This document shows positions 1-10,370 of a stretch of DNA of 64,000 bases, piece by piece (the stretch's first letter is position 1; each line of letters begins with the position of its first letter). The DNA comes from Stomorhina lunata (lineage: Eukaryota > Arthropoda > Insecta > Diptera > Rhiniidae): the NCBI GenBank assembly GCA_933228675.1, contig OW121741.1, positions 118,084,069-118,148,068 of the forward strand, read 5' to 3'. The position numbers and the translations under genes are program-made. The notes under the pieces are model-generated. The model searched no databases. It was not told where the DNA came from and worked only from the letters and a program-made list of their open reading frames with translations.

Positions 1-339
1 GTCTAGGCTATATCTGGGTTAAGCGCTAAGTCTATGTTTGATTGAAATTCGTAAATTCCATTAATTTTATATAGATATCTTTCATTTTAAAAACAAAACC
101 GTTACATTTTTTTTTGTATTTTGAAATTATTTTGAAATGTTATTTCCTTGATACTAGAGTGGTAGTATAGTATTGAAAAAATAAAAATGCGTTGGTTTTA
201 ATTTTTTATACCCACCATCAAAAAGAATGGGGGGTATATTGAGATTGTCATTCCGTTTGTAATTTCCTTAATATTGGCTCAAAAATCAAAAACGATATAT
301 ATTCTGAATCCTTATGAAATTCTAAGACGATTGAGCGAT

Positions 340-393
340 GTCCGTCTGTCTGTCCGTCTGTCTGTCCGTCTGTCTGTCTGTCTGTCTGTCTGT
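340..393. repeat. TCTG/TCCG tetranucleotide microsatellite inside the Helentron-like element
   Basis: About 13 units of tccg/tctg directly follow the 5' subterminal region. An internal microsatellite is typical of DINE-1-like elements. Confidence 0.85.
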
Positions 394-834
394 TGAAATC
401 ACGATAACGCCTAAACGAAAGGAGCTAGCTCACTGAAACTTAGCAAAAACATTCTTCATTTATGAGAAAATTTTGCTATTGAAATTGGGCAAAATCGGTT
501 AACATTTGACCATAGCTCCCGTATAACCTCGTCAAGACTAGTCGCTTATTTGCTAATAACTGACAAATTATAATAGCTATGATGACAAAATTTGGTATCT
601 AGAAGTTTTCCATAAGCACTAGGCAGCATATAAAATTTCATCGAAATCGGTTCACATTTAACCATAGCTCCCATATAAAAAACATACGGAAACAGCCAAA
701 ATTCCACCTGAAATTCACTTAAATGCCAATAAATGCTAAAATGTAATAGCTTTCGCCACCAAATTTAGCACAAATAAGTCTTATGTGAATACCAGCCAGT
801 GTGCAAAATTTTGTCACAATCGGTCACCATTTGA

Positions 835-1200
835 CCATAGCTCCCATATAAAGAACTTACGGAAACACAAAAATACAAAAAGAAAAGGGGGTTTATGTCC
901 GTCTGTCCGTTAGATAAAAGCGCGATAGCGCCTTAACTGAAAGGGCTACAGCAACAAAATTTTGCAAAAGGAAGTCTTATGTGAATGCCAGTCAGTGTGC
1001 AAAATTTTGTTACAATCGGTCACCATTTGACCATAGCTCCCATATAAAAAACTTACAGAAACCCAAAAATACAAAAAGAAAAGGAGATTTATGTCCGTCT
1101 GTCCGTCAGATAAAAGCGCGACAGCTCCTTAACTACAAAAGCTAGAGAGACAAAATTTTACAAAAGTATTTCCGATATGTAACAAAAGTTGTGTACTGAA
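835..1200. repeat. Two diverged internal repeat units (about 190 bp)
   Basis: The block beginning 'accatagctcccatataaa' and continuing through a 'tttatgtccgtctgtccgt' and a 'gataaaagcgcga' segment occurs near 835-1010 and again near 1028-1200, with small differences. Further partial copies lie at about 500-680 and 1370-1570. The element has therefore grown partly by internal tandem duplication. Confidence 0.7.
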
Positions 1201-2011
1201 AATGGGCGAAATCGGTTCACATTTAGTTAGAGCTCCCATATAACCCCGCCCCGGGAAACACATAAATGCTGATAAATTGAGTACAATTGTGATAGCTATG
1301 ACGACTAAATTTAGTATAACAAAGTTTTATGCAACTATTGGTCAGTATATCAAATTTTATAGGAATTGGTCCATATTTGACTATAGCTTTCATATAAAAA
1401 ACACTCCCGGAAACCAAAAAATGTTTAGCAAGGACCAGTTAAAAGCTATTAAATTAGAAGCTGTGACAGCTATTGCCACTAAATTTTGCAAGAATAAGCC
1501 CTGTATAAATACCAGCCAGTGTGTGAAATTTTGTTACAATCGGTCAACATTTGGCTATAATTCTTATATATTTATATTACATCCCCTTTTTTATATCTAC
1601 AATCAAAATGATTCGGAAGTACAAGCAGAATATTAAGATTATGTATATGGTAGATGCATTAGGAACTCCTAACAAAATATATGGACCTGTCGTATTACTA
1701 TCAACTTCTTTATCTTAACTTAATATTAAGCTAAACGAAAAGTATTTAACAACTTATTAATGTAAAACCATACCCGGTTACGATAACGAATTTTTTTCAA
1801 ATTAAATAAATACTAGGGAAACCACTTACACACTTTTGAATGTTGAACTTTAAAGCTACTGCAACCGAAGTTATTCCAAATATTTTACCAACAATACCAA
1901 CTAGCGTAACAACTTTTTTCCAATTTGGTCCACGTTTTGAATTTGCTGCAGCCTCGTAGATATATGAGATATGTTTCTAAATTTAACACAACTTGATGGT
2001 GGGTATATAAG

Positions 2012-2028
2012 ATTCGGCACAGCCGAAT
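2012..2028 (+). other. 3' stem-loop of the Helentron-like element
   Basis: A 7-bp perfect stem with a 3-nt loop lies 4 bp after the 3' subterminal inverted repeat. In Helitrons and Helentrons such a hairpin marks the 3' end. Confidence 0.65.
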
Positions 2029-2173
2029 ATAACACTCTTTCTTGTTTCTAAATTAAATCTTTTATTGAATTGATTATAGAAATGTAACTACTATTGACGT
2101 CATTTATTGTATTTATTTTATATTTTCTGGGTCTTAACTATGTTAAGTTTTTTTTTTTCTTTTGTATTTTTGC

Positions 2174-2216
2174 TTAAGCGTCATCATCATCTTCTTCGTC
2201 TTCATGTTTTAAAACC
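2174..2216 (-). CDS. Candidate last coding exon of an unidentified minus-strand gene
   Basis: On the minus strand a plausible splice acceptor ends at 2217: a CTAAC branch-like site about 38 nt upstream, a T-rich stretch, then TATTAG. It opens a short frame ending in VLKHEDEEDDDDA and a TAA stop at 2174-2176. Several AATAAA-type poly(A) signals follow within about 120 bp, before the Helentron-like element starts. An acidic C-terminal tail followed by stop and poly(A) signals is what a terminal exon looks like. I cannot identify the protein, and I found no convincing upstream exon on this strand. It may be chance in AT-rich DNA. Confidence 0.3.
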
Positions 2217-2229
2217 CTAATAAATAAAA

Positions 2230-3250
2230 CAATTAAATTTATTTTAATATTAGTTAGTTAGTGTGTATGTATTTCTATTTCTTTTCAAATAACATCTTTT
2301 AAAGAAACAAAAAACACTTAAATTGTTTAAAAGACACCAAAAAAGAAGGTTAGTTTGAGTTTAAGTTAAAATAAATAAATAAAATATTGTAATTCATTGT
2401 AACCTGCTTTATGTAAGGGATTAGAGGGGAAAGGGAAAGAGTAAAAAGAAATAAGAGTAAAAAATTTTAAAATCACAAAAAAATTAAAAAAAACGACGAC
2501 AATAAATAGAGGAGACACGATCTCTTACCACACACTAACAACAACAACATACAATAATATGTTGTTGTTGTTGTTCATATACTTAATGTTGTTATTGTTA
2601 TCATTATTAGTACATACAACTGTACATCTGTATGTACATACATACATATTTATGAATTCTTGTATGTATAATTGTACTCATGTATTATTCCTAGTACCTA
2701 CAACTACTACAGAAAAAAATATAAAAATTATTTTGTTGTTTTTGTTATTTTTATTATTTTAATCTCTCTTATTGGCCAACATGTTCATTTATTTATTCAA
2801 TTGTTGTTGTTGGCATTTAATGTGCGTGTAGTTTTCATTGGTTAAAATTATTATTGTGTTGTTTTTTTTTTCTGTTCGTGTTCACTTTTTTCTTGTATTT
2901 GTTTTTAATGTATAATTTTTTTTTACATTTTGTTGGGATTTCTTTGTTGTAGGTTTAATATATTTTTTTAGTGTAAATGTTGTAGTTGTTGTGTGAGTAC
3001 GTTTTTGTTGGTTATTTTCTTTACAATTTTTTTTTTGGTTGCTTGTTATTATTAAGCATGTGTTTTTGATTTAAATTTCTGTTAATAGTTCAGGTGAGTG
3101 AGTTAGAAGTGCGTTAATATTTAAAAGCTACGCATTTAAATTGGAACGCCTCTTTAAGATGATCAGGGAAACCACAAATTTGAATTTTAGGAGACTAGGA
3201 TATAGGACACTAAGGCTTGGACTAAGACATATACGAACAAATAGACTTAC
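2230..3250. other. No gene recognised; simple-repeat-rich spacer
   Basis: AT-rich sequence with GTT/CAA trinucleotide runs (around 2535-2600) and poly-T tracts. A CAG/GTGAGT donor-like site at 3091-3099 is the only splice-like signal noted on the + strand. I cannot tie it to an exon. Confidence 0.6.
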
Positions 3251-3256
3251 ACAAGA

Positions 3257-4130
3257 CTAAGGGATATACTAAGACATAGACTAAGACATAGACTAAGACA
3301 TAGACTAAGACATAGACTAAGACATAGACTAAGATATACACTAAGATATAGACTAAGATATAGACTAAGACATAGACTAAGACATAGACTAAGACATAGA
3401 CTAAGACATAGACTAAGACATAGACTAAGATATAGACTAAGATATAGACTAAGATAAAGACTAAGATATAGACTAAGATATAGACTAAGACATAGACTAA
3501 GACATAGACTAAGACATAGACTAAGACATAGACTAAGACATAGACTAAGACATAGACTAAGACATAGACTAAGACATAGACTAAGACATAGACTAAGACA
3601 TAGACTAAGACATAGTCTAAGACATAGACTAAGATATAGACTAAGACATAGACTAAGATATAGACTAAGACATAGTCTAAGACATAGACTAAGACATAGA
3701 CTAAGACATAGACTAAGACATAGACTAAGACATAGACTAAGACATAGACTAAGACATAGACTAAGACATAGACTAAGACATAGACTAAGACATAGACTAA
3801 GACATAGACTAAGACATAGACTAAGACATAGACTAAGACATAGACTAAGACATAGACTAAGACATAGACTAAGACATAGACTAAGACATAGACTAAGACA
3901 TAGACTAAGACATAGACTAAGACATAGACTAAGACATAGACTAAGACATAGACTAAGACATAGACTAAGAAATATACTAAGACATAGACTAAGAAATAGA
4001 CTAAGACATAGACTAAGACATAGACTAAGACATAGACTAAGACATAGACTAAGACATAGACTAAGACATAGACTAAGACATAGACTAAGACATAGACTAA
4101 GACATAGACTAAGACATAGACTAAGACATA
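3257..4130. repeat. 12-bp minisatellite, unit CATAGACTAAGA, about 72 copies
   Basis: An almost uninterrupted 12-bp tandem array. Most units read CATAGACTAAGA. Variants (TATAGACTAAGA, CATAGTCTAAGA, AAATATACTAAGA) are clustered, mainly at the left end (3320-3480) and near 3610-3670 and 3960-4000. This suggests recent homogenisation of the centre and right. Because 12 is a multiple of 3, all frames stay open, producing a 309-residue minus-strand Leu-Ser-Leu-Cys repeat frame that is an artefact. The bases just before it (3185-3256) contain degenerate copies and may be the seed. Confidence 0.95.
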
Positions 4131-4650
4131 TTAAAGCCTTTGATGGAAAGTCAAAGCAGGAGTGTATTAAAAGCATCTTTCCGGTTCCCCTGATTCTGAC
4201 AGTTTGTGTCTAATTTCCTCAACTTAACTAATGTCATTGTTTAATTTGGGAGATGATAATGATTATTATTAGTTCTTAGTTTACAAGTTTTTTTCGATTT
4301 TAGTTAATTTAATTTGTCTCGTTTTAACTAGTAGTTCTTTTTTTTAATGATCAAACTAATTTACATTTTATGATCATTTTAAGAATTTTTGTTAACAATT
4401 TTTAAAGTTTTTTTCTTGAATCTTTTGTTTGAGGAATTAAGTCCGAAAAAGGTTAAATCCGGTCATATGCTAATTTTTAAAAAAAGTATTTTTTTCGTTT
4501 AATATTCTTAAGATAGTGTTAAAATAATAACAAGGTTAATGTGTGTTAAGTAAAATTATTTTGGTACAGTTGCTGAGGGGTAATTTAGGAATAAAATTTT
4601 TTATTGATTTTTATTTATAATAAAAAAAAAATATTTTAATATTTTTTGCA
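4131..4650. other. No gene recognised
   Basis: AT-rich sequence between two tandem arrays. No coding, RNA gene or clear repeat was seen. Confidence 0.6.
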
Positions 4651-4654
4651 AAAT

Positions 4655-5895
4655 CAAAAATATTTAGTGAAATTTTTTCTACAAGAAAAAATATAAAGTG
4701 ACATTTTGTCTATAAAATAAATTTTTGTGAAATTTTTTCTATAAGAAAACATTTTTAATGAAATTTTTTCTACAAGAAAAAATTTTTAATGAAATTTTTT
4801 TTATAAGAAATAATTATTAATGAAATTTTTTTCTATGAGAAAAAATTTTTAATGAATTTTTTTCTATAAGAAAAAATTTTTAAGGAAATTTTTTCGATAA
4901 GAAAAAATTTTTAATGAAATTTTTTCTATAAGAAAAAATTTTTTATTGAAATTTTTTCTGAATTTTTCTTTATCAGAAAAAAATTTTTATATAAGAGAAA
5001 ATTTTGACTGAAATTTTTTTCTATAAGAAAAAATTTCTACTGAAATTTTTTATAAGAGAAAATTTTTATCACATGTTTTCTATAAGAGAAATTTTTTATC
5101 AAATTTTTTCTATAAGAATAATTTTTCTGAAATTTTTTCTATAAGAAAAAAATTTTACTGATATTTTTTCTATAACAAATTTTTTCTATAAGAACAAAAT
5201 TTTAGGGAAGTTTTTTATATAAGATAAAAATTTTAGTGAAATTTTTTCTATAAGAAAAAATTTTAGTGAAATTTTTTCTATAAGAAAAAATTGTCAGTGA
5301 AATTTTTTCATAAGAAAGAAATTCTAGTAAATTTTGTTGTAAAAGAAAAAATTCTTAGTGAAATTTGTTCCATAAGAAGAATTTTTAGTAAAATTTTTTT
5401 TATAAGAAAATATTTAGTGAATATTTTTTCATAAGAAAATTTTTAGTGAAATGTTTTTCATAAAAAAATTTTTAGTGAAATTTTTTCTATAAGAAAAACT
5501 TTCTTTAAAAAACTTTTAGTGACATTTTTTTGAAGAAAAAATTGTAGTGAAATTTTTTCTATAAGAAAAAATTGTGGTGAAATTTTTTCTATAAGAAAAA
5601 ATTTGTAGTGAAATTTTTTCTATAAGAAAAAATTTGTAGTGAAATTTTTTCTATAAGAAAAAATTTGTAGTGAAATTTTTTCTATAAGAAAAAATTTGTA
5701 GTGAAATTTTTTCTATAAGAAAAAATTTGTAGTGAAATTTTTTCTATAAGAAAAAATTTTTTGTGAATTTTTTTCGAAAGAAAAAAATTTAAGTGAAATT
5801 TTTTCTATAAGGAAAAATTTGTAGTGAAATTTTTTCTATAAGGAAAAATTTGTAGTGAAATTTTTTCTATAACAATTAATTTTTAGTGAAATTTT
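4655..5895 (+). repeat. AT-rich tandem array, about 31-bp unit with core TTTTTTCTATAAGAAAAA
   Basis: About 40 diverged units, each with 'gtgaaatttttt', then 'ctataagaaaaa', then 'atttt'. The most homogeneous part is about 5590-5760, where successive units are nearly identical; the edges are degraded. The core is close to palindromic. The same monomer family fills the next intron (7260-9060), so both introns flanking the first ab coding exon carry it. Confidence 0.9.
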
Positions 5896-6199
5896 TTTAA
5901 TTAATTTTATCTAAAAATTTGGTAAATAAGATTTTTTTAATTCCCTATAATTATACATAAATTGTATATAAATTAATTCAGATGTTATTTTTTTTTTTTT
6001 AATAAATCAATAGAAGTGATTTTGGAAGGAATGACATCTTAGATAATTTTTCAAAAAGACTCCCCCCTTTTATGTAAAAAAAAATAGGATTGAGAATAAC
6101 TCTATTTCAAAATTTTACTAACTATTATTTCGTCTATTTACATAACAATTTTTTTCAATTAACATTAATTTCTATGTATTTTTTTTCCTCTCTTTACAG

Positions 6200-6796
6200 A
6201 ATTCCGTCCACTTTATTGAAATTTAATATCTAAACAAAGACAAATACTCAAAAACCGAAATTATAAAGAAAAATCCCCCAAAAAAATTTAAACAAATAGT
6301 TGGGTAATTTTCCAGAAACAAAAAACGAATGAATCCTTTTTACGCAAACAAACAACCAAAACAAAAAACTTTAAAAAAATGGAACTTTAGCTAAAAAATA
6401 TTTCCAAAAAAAATCAAAAGAAATTTTTTAATAAAAGACAACAAAAGTTAAACAAAAAGACAAAAGAAGAAATTACCCCTTAATGGCCTAGTTTGCATAT
6501 ACTTCAAAACTAAAGAGAAAAACTATTAATAATTTAAATAAAATTAAACAATACTCAAAAATATAAACAAAAAACAAATAATACTCAAACAAAACTACAA
6601 ACACAACAAACAAAAAAAAAAAGGATACAAAACAATCCTTTCCCCTAAAAGCAAACTCTAAAATTCAAACATAACAAATTGACTTGATACACTCACATAA
6701 CTCTCTCACTCAAAACTCCCCCACCCCCCATCCTTCTACGAGCTCTCTCTCTGCCTTACGGTCTCGGCGAAAGCTAAACTATTAACTATAACGCAA
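6200..6796 (+). other. ab: 5'UTR part of the ab exon that holds the start codon
   Basis: A strong acceptor (long T/C tract ending TTTACAG at 6193-6199) precedes about 600 bp of A-rich, intron-free sequence leading to the ATG at 6797. The composition changes abruptly from the T-rich intron. It contains upstream ORFs: 6329-6394 (21 codons), a 3-codon ORF overlapping it at 6379-6390, and a 2-codon ORF at 6483-6491. The transcription start and earlier 5' exons are not identifiable here. Confidence 0.6.
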
Positions 6797-7245
6797 ATGA
6801 CTGAATCAACACAATTGCAGACCGCAGAGAATAATAACGCAGGGGTTGTTAAAATGGAACCTTTACCGCCTGCGACAACAGCTTCTACAGCCAATACCAA
6901 TTTGGCCACCTCACCAGCACCATCATCCGTCATGGAACAACAGACACAACAACAGCAAACGGCTGCTATTATAAGTTCTTCGTTACAACAACAACAGCAA
7001 CAACAATACGCTTTAAAATGGAATGATTATCAGACCTCGATGTTATCATCGTTTCGTCATTTAAGAGATGAAGAAGATTTCGTGGACGTCACTTTGGCCT
7101 GTGATGAAAGGAGTTTTACCGCTCACAAGGTCGTTTTAAGCGCCTGCAGTCCCTATTTCCGTAAATTGTTAAAGGCCAATCCTTGTGAACATCCTATTGT
7201 TATATTGAGGGATGTCCCGGCTGATGATGTGGAGAATTTATTGAG
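6797..7245 (+). CDS. ab: abrupt, coding exon 1: N-terminus and first part of the BTB domain
   Basis: Encodes residues 1-149 plus two bases of codon 150. The start MTESTQLQTAENNN and the BTB segment from residue 72 (ALKWNDYQT...) through FVDVTLACDERSFTAHKVVL and SACSPYFRKLLKANP are the BTB/POZ fold of the fly BTB-zinc-finger family. From memory of Drosophila abrupt the N-terminus and BTB are nearly the same. The BTB domain mediates dimerisation and corepressor contacts of a nuclear transcription factor that controls motor-axon targeting, dendrite form and epithelial fates. A Gln-rich stretch (residues 49-70) precedes the domain. The exon ends TTGAG/gtaag at 7245/7246. Joining to 9364 restores an in-frame Ser (AG+C) followed by FMYNGEV, the expected BTB continuation. 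The start is the first ATG of this frame. Confidence 0.92.
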
Positions 7246-9363
7246 GTAAGTCAAAGGTTTTCTACTAAAATGTTGTTTAATAAAATTTTTTCTGTATAAA
7301 GAATTTTAAATGAAATTTTTTCCATAAGAAAAAATTTTTAATGAAATTTTTTCTATCAGAAAAATTTTTGAATGAAATTTTTTTAAATTGTTTCTATAAG
7401 AAAATTTTTTTAATTAATTTTTTTCTATGAGAAAAAATGTTTTAATGAATTTTTTTCAATAAGAAACTAATTTTTCAATGAATTTTTTCTATAAGTAAAA
7501 CATTTTTAATTAAATCTTTTCTATAAAAAAAAAATTTTTAAAGAAATTTTTTTTTGGAAGAAAAATTTTTAACAAATTTATTCTAATAGAAAACATTTTA
7601 ACGAAATTTTTTCTGTAAGGAAAAATATTTAACAAAATTTTTTCTATAAGAAAAATTATTTAACGAAAATTTTTCTATAAGAAAAAATGTTTATCGAAAT
7701 TTTTTCTATAAGAAGAAATTTTTAACGAAATTTTTTCTATAAAAAAAAATTTTAACGAAATTTTTTCTATTAGAAAAAATTTTTATCGAAATTTTTTTAT
7801 AAGAAAAACGAACGAAATTTTTTCTATAAGAAAACATTTTTAACGAAATTATTCTGCAAGGAAAAATTTCAATGAAATTTTTTATGTTAGAAAATAATTT
7901 GAATGAACTTTTTTCTATAAGAAAAATTTTTAATGAAATTTGTTCCATTAGAAATTTTTTAATGAAATATTTTTTACAAGAAAAAAATTTTAATGAAATT
8001 TTTTGTATAGGAATAATTTTTTAACGAAATTTTTTCTATAAGAAAAATTTTTTAACGAAATTTTTTCTATAAGAAAAAATTTTTAACGAAATTTTTTCTA
8101 TAAGATAAAATTTTTAACGAAATTTTTTCTATAAGAAAAAATTTTTAACGAAATTTTTTCTATAAGAAAAAATTTTTAACGAAATTTTTTCTATAAGAAA
8201 AAATTTTTAACGAAATTTTTTCTATAAGAAAAAATTTTTAACGAAATTTTTTCAATAAGAAAAAATTTTTAACGAAATTTTTTCTATAAGAAAAAATTTT
8301 TAACGAAATTTTTTCTATAAGAAAAAATTTTTAACGAAAAAATTTTGAACGAAATTTTTTCTATAAGAAAAAATTTTGAACGAAATTTTTTCTATAAGAA
8401 AACATTTTGAACGAAATTTTTTCTATAAGAAAAAATTTTGAACGAAATTTTTTCTATAAGAAAAAATTTTTAACGATATTTCTTTTATAAGAAAAAATTT
8501 TTAACGAAATTTTTTCTATAAGGAAAAATTTTTAACGAAATTTTTTCTATAAGGAAAAATTTTTAACGAAATTTTTTCTATAAGAAACAATTTTTAACAA
8601 AATTTTTTCTATAAGAAAAAAATTTTAACGAAATTTTTTCTAAAGAGAAAAAATTTTTAACGAAATTTTTTTTTAAAGAGAAAAAATTTTTAACGAAATT
8701 TTTTCTAAAGAGAAAAAATTCTCAACGAAATTTTTTCTAAGGACAAGAAATTTTTAACGAAATTTTTCTATAAAAAAAATTTTTAAGAAAATTGTTGCAC
8801 AAATTGTTATCAAAATTTCTATAAGAAAAAATTTTTAACGAAATTTTTTCCAATTAGAAATTTTTTAATAAAATATTTTCTATAAGAAAAAAATATTAAC
8901 AAAATGATTTCCACAAGAAACAATTTTTAACGAAATTTTTTTCTTATAGAAAATTTTAACTAAATTTTTCTATAAGAAAAAAATTTTTAACGAAAAATTC
9001 ATATACAATTTGTTGTATAGAAAAAAATCATATGAAATTTTTCTTATAGAATAAATTTCATATGAAATTTGTCTGTCTATAAAAAATTCATATGCAATTT
9101 TTCTTATAAAAAATGTTTGTATGAAATTTTTCTATAGAAAAATTTCTATGCAATTTTTCTTGTACAAGAAATTTATATGAAATTTTTCTATTAAAAAAAA
9201 TTATAAAAATTTTTCTTATTCCAAAAATTTTAAAATAATTTTTATTATGAAAATGATTCATATGAATTTTTTTTTTTAATAGAAAAAAAAATGTTCCGAA
9301 TATTTTTGTACGATTTTTAAAAATAATGAATTTTCCTTTTTTTTGATTCCCCTCTTGTTCCAG
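7246..9363 (+). other. ab: ab intron splitting the BTB domain
   Basis: Bounded by GTAAG at 7246 and TTCCAG at 9358-9363 and phase-compatible with both exons. Almost the whole intron is the 31-bp AT-rich tandem array annotated separately. The right end (9060-9330) is made of diverged 'atgaaatttttcttatagaaaaa' relatives. Confidence 0.9.
7260..9060 (+). repeat. AT-rich tandem array, 31-bp unit, core AAATTTTTTCTATAAGAAAAA-like
   Basis: About 50 units, each with 'aacgaaatttttt', then 'ctataagaaaaa', then 'attttt'. A near-perfect block lies at about 8030-8340, where about ten units are almost identical. Units at 8340-8470 share a diagnostic 'ttttgaacg' variant, so they are a sub-amplification. Divergence rises toward both edges. 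Same family as 4655-5895. Confidence 0.93.
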
Positions 9364-9865
9364 CTTTATGTACAACGGCGAAGTGAATGTAGGCCATGAA
9401 CATTTACCGGAATTTCTGAAAACCGCCCATTTACTGCAAGTGCGCGGTCTGGCCGATGTCAATAATGGCTCTGCAGCCGCCTCATTCACATCTTCCCTGA
9501 CTTCCTCAACACCCTCCAGCAAACTTAACAGTTCTCTGAACAGTCAACTATCGGGTAGTACGAACAAATTAAATTTCCTAACAGCCGCCACTCAGGCTCT
9601 CAGCAATTCCTCCAATTCGCCCTTTACCACACCCTCGCTGGGATCGACAACACCTTTGAATAATCTCTTGAATAACAGTGGCAGCAACAACAACAATAAT
9701 AACAACAACAGCAGCAGTAACAACAACAATAATAACAACAGCAGCAACAATAATAATAATAACAACAACAACAATTCGAATAGTGGAAAAACCCCTGCCA
9801 TCCAGGAATTGAAGGCCTCATCAGCGTCCCCCGTAAGAAAAACAAATCCAAATAACAATAATAAA
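9364..9865 (+). CDS. ab: abrupt, coding exon 2: C-terminal half of BTB and poly-Asn linker
   Basis: Residues 150 (shared)-317. It begins FMYNGEVNVGHEHLPEFLK and ends the BTB domain at HLLQVRGLADVN (about residue 183), the conserved end of this family. A Ser/Thr/Asn-rich low-complexity linker follows. A nearly continuous Asn/Ser tract at about residues 258-289 is encoded by mixed AAC/AAT/AGC codons. The donor AAA/GTAAAG after 9865 is phase 0 and joins in frame to GCG AAT CAT at 9977. A second phase-0 donor (CCC/GTAAGA after 9832) would remove 11 codons without changing frame. Without splicing the frame stops at 9872. Low complexity makes linker length likely to vary between alleles. Confidence 0.9.
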
Positions 9866-9976
9866 GTAAAGTAGACACTTCCGGAAAACTGATTTGTCGC
9901 GAAATGGAAAGGGATATTTTTGATTAATTTGAATTTTTTGTTGTTTCTTTTTTTCCTTGAATTTTTCTTTGAATAG

Positions 9977-10246
9977 GCGAATCATTGGGATTTAACCGAT
10001 TCGGATAGCAATCGTAATAATCATTTGACTCCACCACCTCAGAAAAGAATCAAAAGTGCTGATTTGTTTCGGGCTCAACATGGCATTAGTCCCGAACGTT
10101 TGTTAATTGAACGAGAATTCCCTGTAGCTGGTCAACATCCACTCACACGTAATCGCGATCGCAGTCGTGAAACCTCACGCGATAGAGATCGTGAAATGCG
10201 TGAGTCATTGTTGGGTCAGGCTTTGGAAAATACAAATGGTTTACAG
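9977..10246 (+). CDS. ab: abrupt, coding exon 3: conserved linker with R/D/E-rich stretch
   Basis: Residues 318-407, phase 0 at both ends (acceptor GAATAG at 9971-9976, donor CAG/GTAAGT at 10247). It starts ANHWDLTDSDSN and includes TPPPQKRIKSADLFRAQHG and EFPVAGQHPLTRNRDR, segments I recognise as strongly conserved in abrupt. The KKR/RIK-type basic cluster near residue 340 could serve as a nuclear localisation signal (inference). An alternating Arg/Asp/Glu stretch covers about residues 374-393. The 110-bp upstream intron (9866-9976) is short and unremarkable. Confidence 0.9.
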
Positions 10247-10370
10247 GTAAGTATATCAAAACTATTTTATTAACTTTACAATATTACCAAAAATTTACAC
10301 AAAAAGAAATTTATTTAAACAAATTTTTAATACCTCAATTTTTGGTATTTCTTCCTTTTCTCTTCCCCAG

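Larger units (their letters stand above)
200..2047 (+). mobile_element. Non-autonomous Helentron / DINE-1-like element
   Basis: A perfect 15-bp inverted repeat, TATACCCACCATCAA at 207-221 and its complement at 1993-2007, encloses about 1.8 kb. Just beyond the right copy is a perfect 7-bp stem with a 3-nt loop (ATTCGGC-ACA-GCCGAAT, 2012-2028), followed by a short T/C-rich end. Subterminal inverted repeats plus a 3' stem-loop are the known layout of Helentrons and their DINE-1 derivatives in flies. A TCTG/TCCG simple repeat and internal repeated blocks with the phrase 'ccatagctcccatataa' complete the picture. No Rep/helicase coding is present, so it would need an autonomous partner. The exact ends are uncertain by a few bases. 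The open frames inside (for example 1277-1636) are not conserved-looking and I do not treat them as genes. Confidence 0.65.

Noticed and set aside
1223..1636. Open frames inside the Helentron-like element
   Set aside because: Made of internal repeat phrases; no recognisable protein and present only by absence of stops.
3088..3100. CAG/GTGAGT donor as an ab 5'UTR exon end
   Set aside because: Good donor match, but no evidence for an exon or promoter upstream, and such sites occur by chance.
3247..4176. 309-residue minus-strand Leu-Ser-Leu-Cys repeat frame
   Set aside because: It is the translation of a 12-bp minisatellite, open only because 12 is a multiple of 3; no domain or gene context.
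6736..6933. Minus-strand 65-codon frame
   Set aside because: Antisense shadow of the first ab coding exon.
7260..9060. CRISPR-like array of regular repeats
   Set aside because: Eukaryotic AT-rich tandem satellite with no unique spacers of CRISPR type and no cas genes.
9592..9878. Minus-strand poly-Leu and poly-Cys/Tyr frames
   Set aside because: Antisense of the poly-Asn codons of the ab exon.
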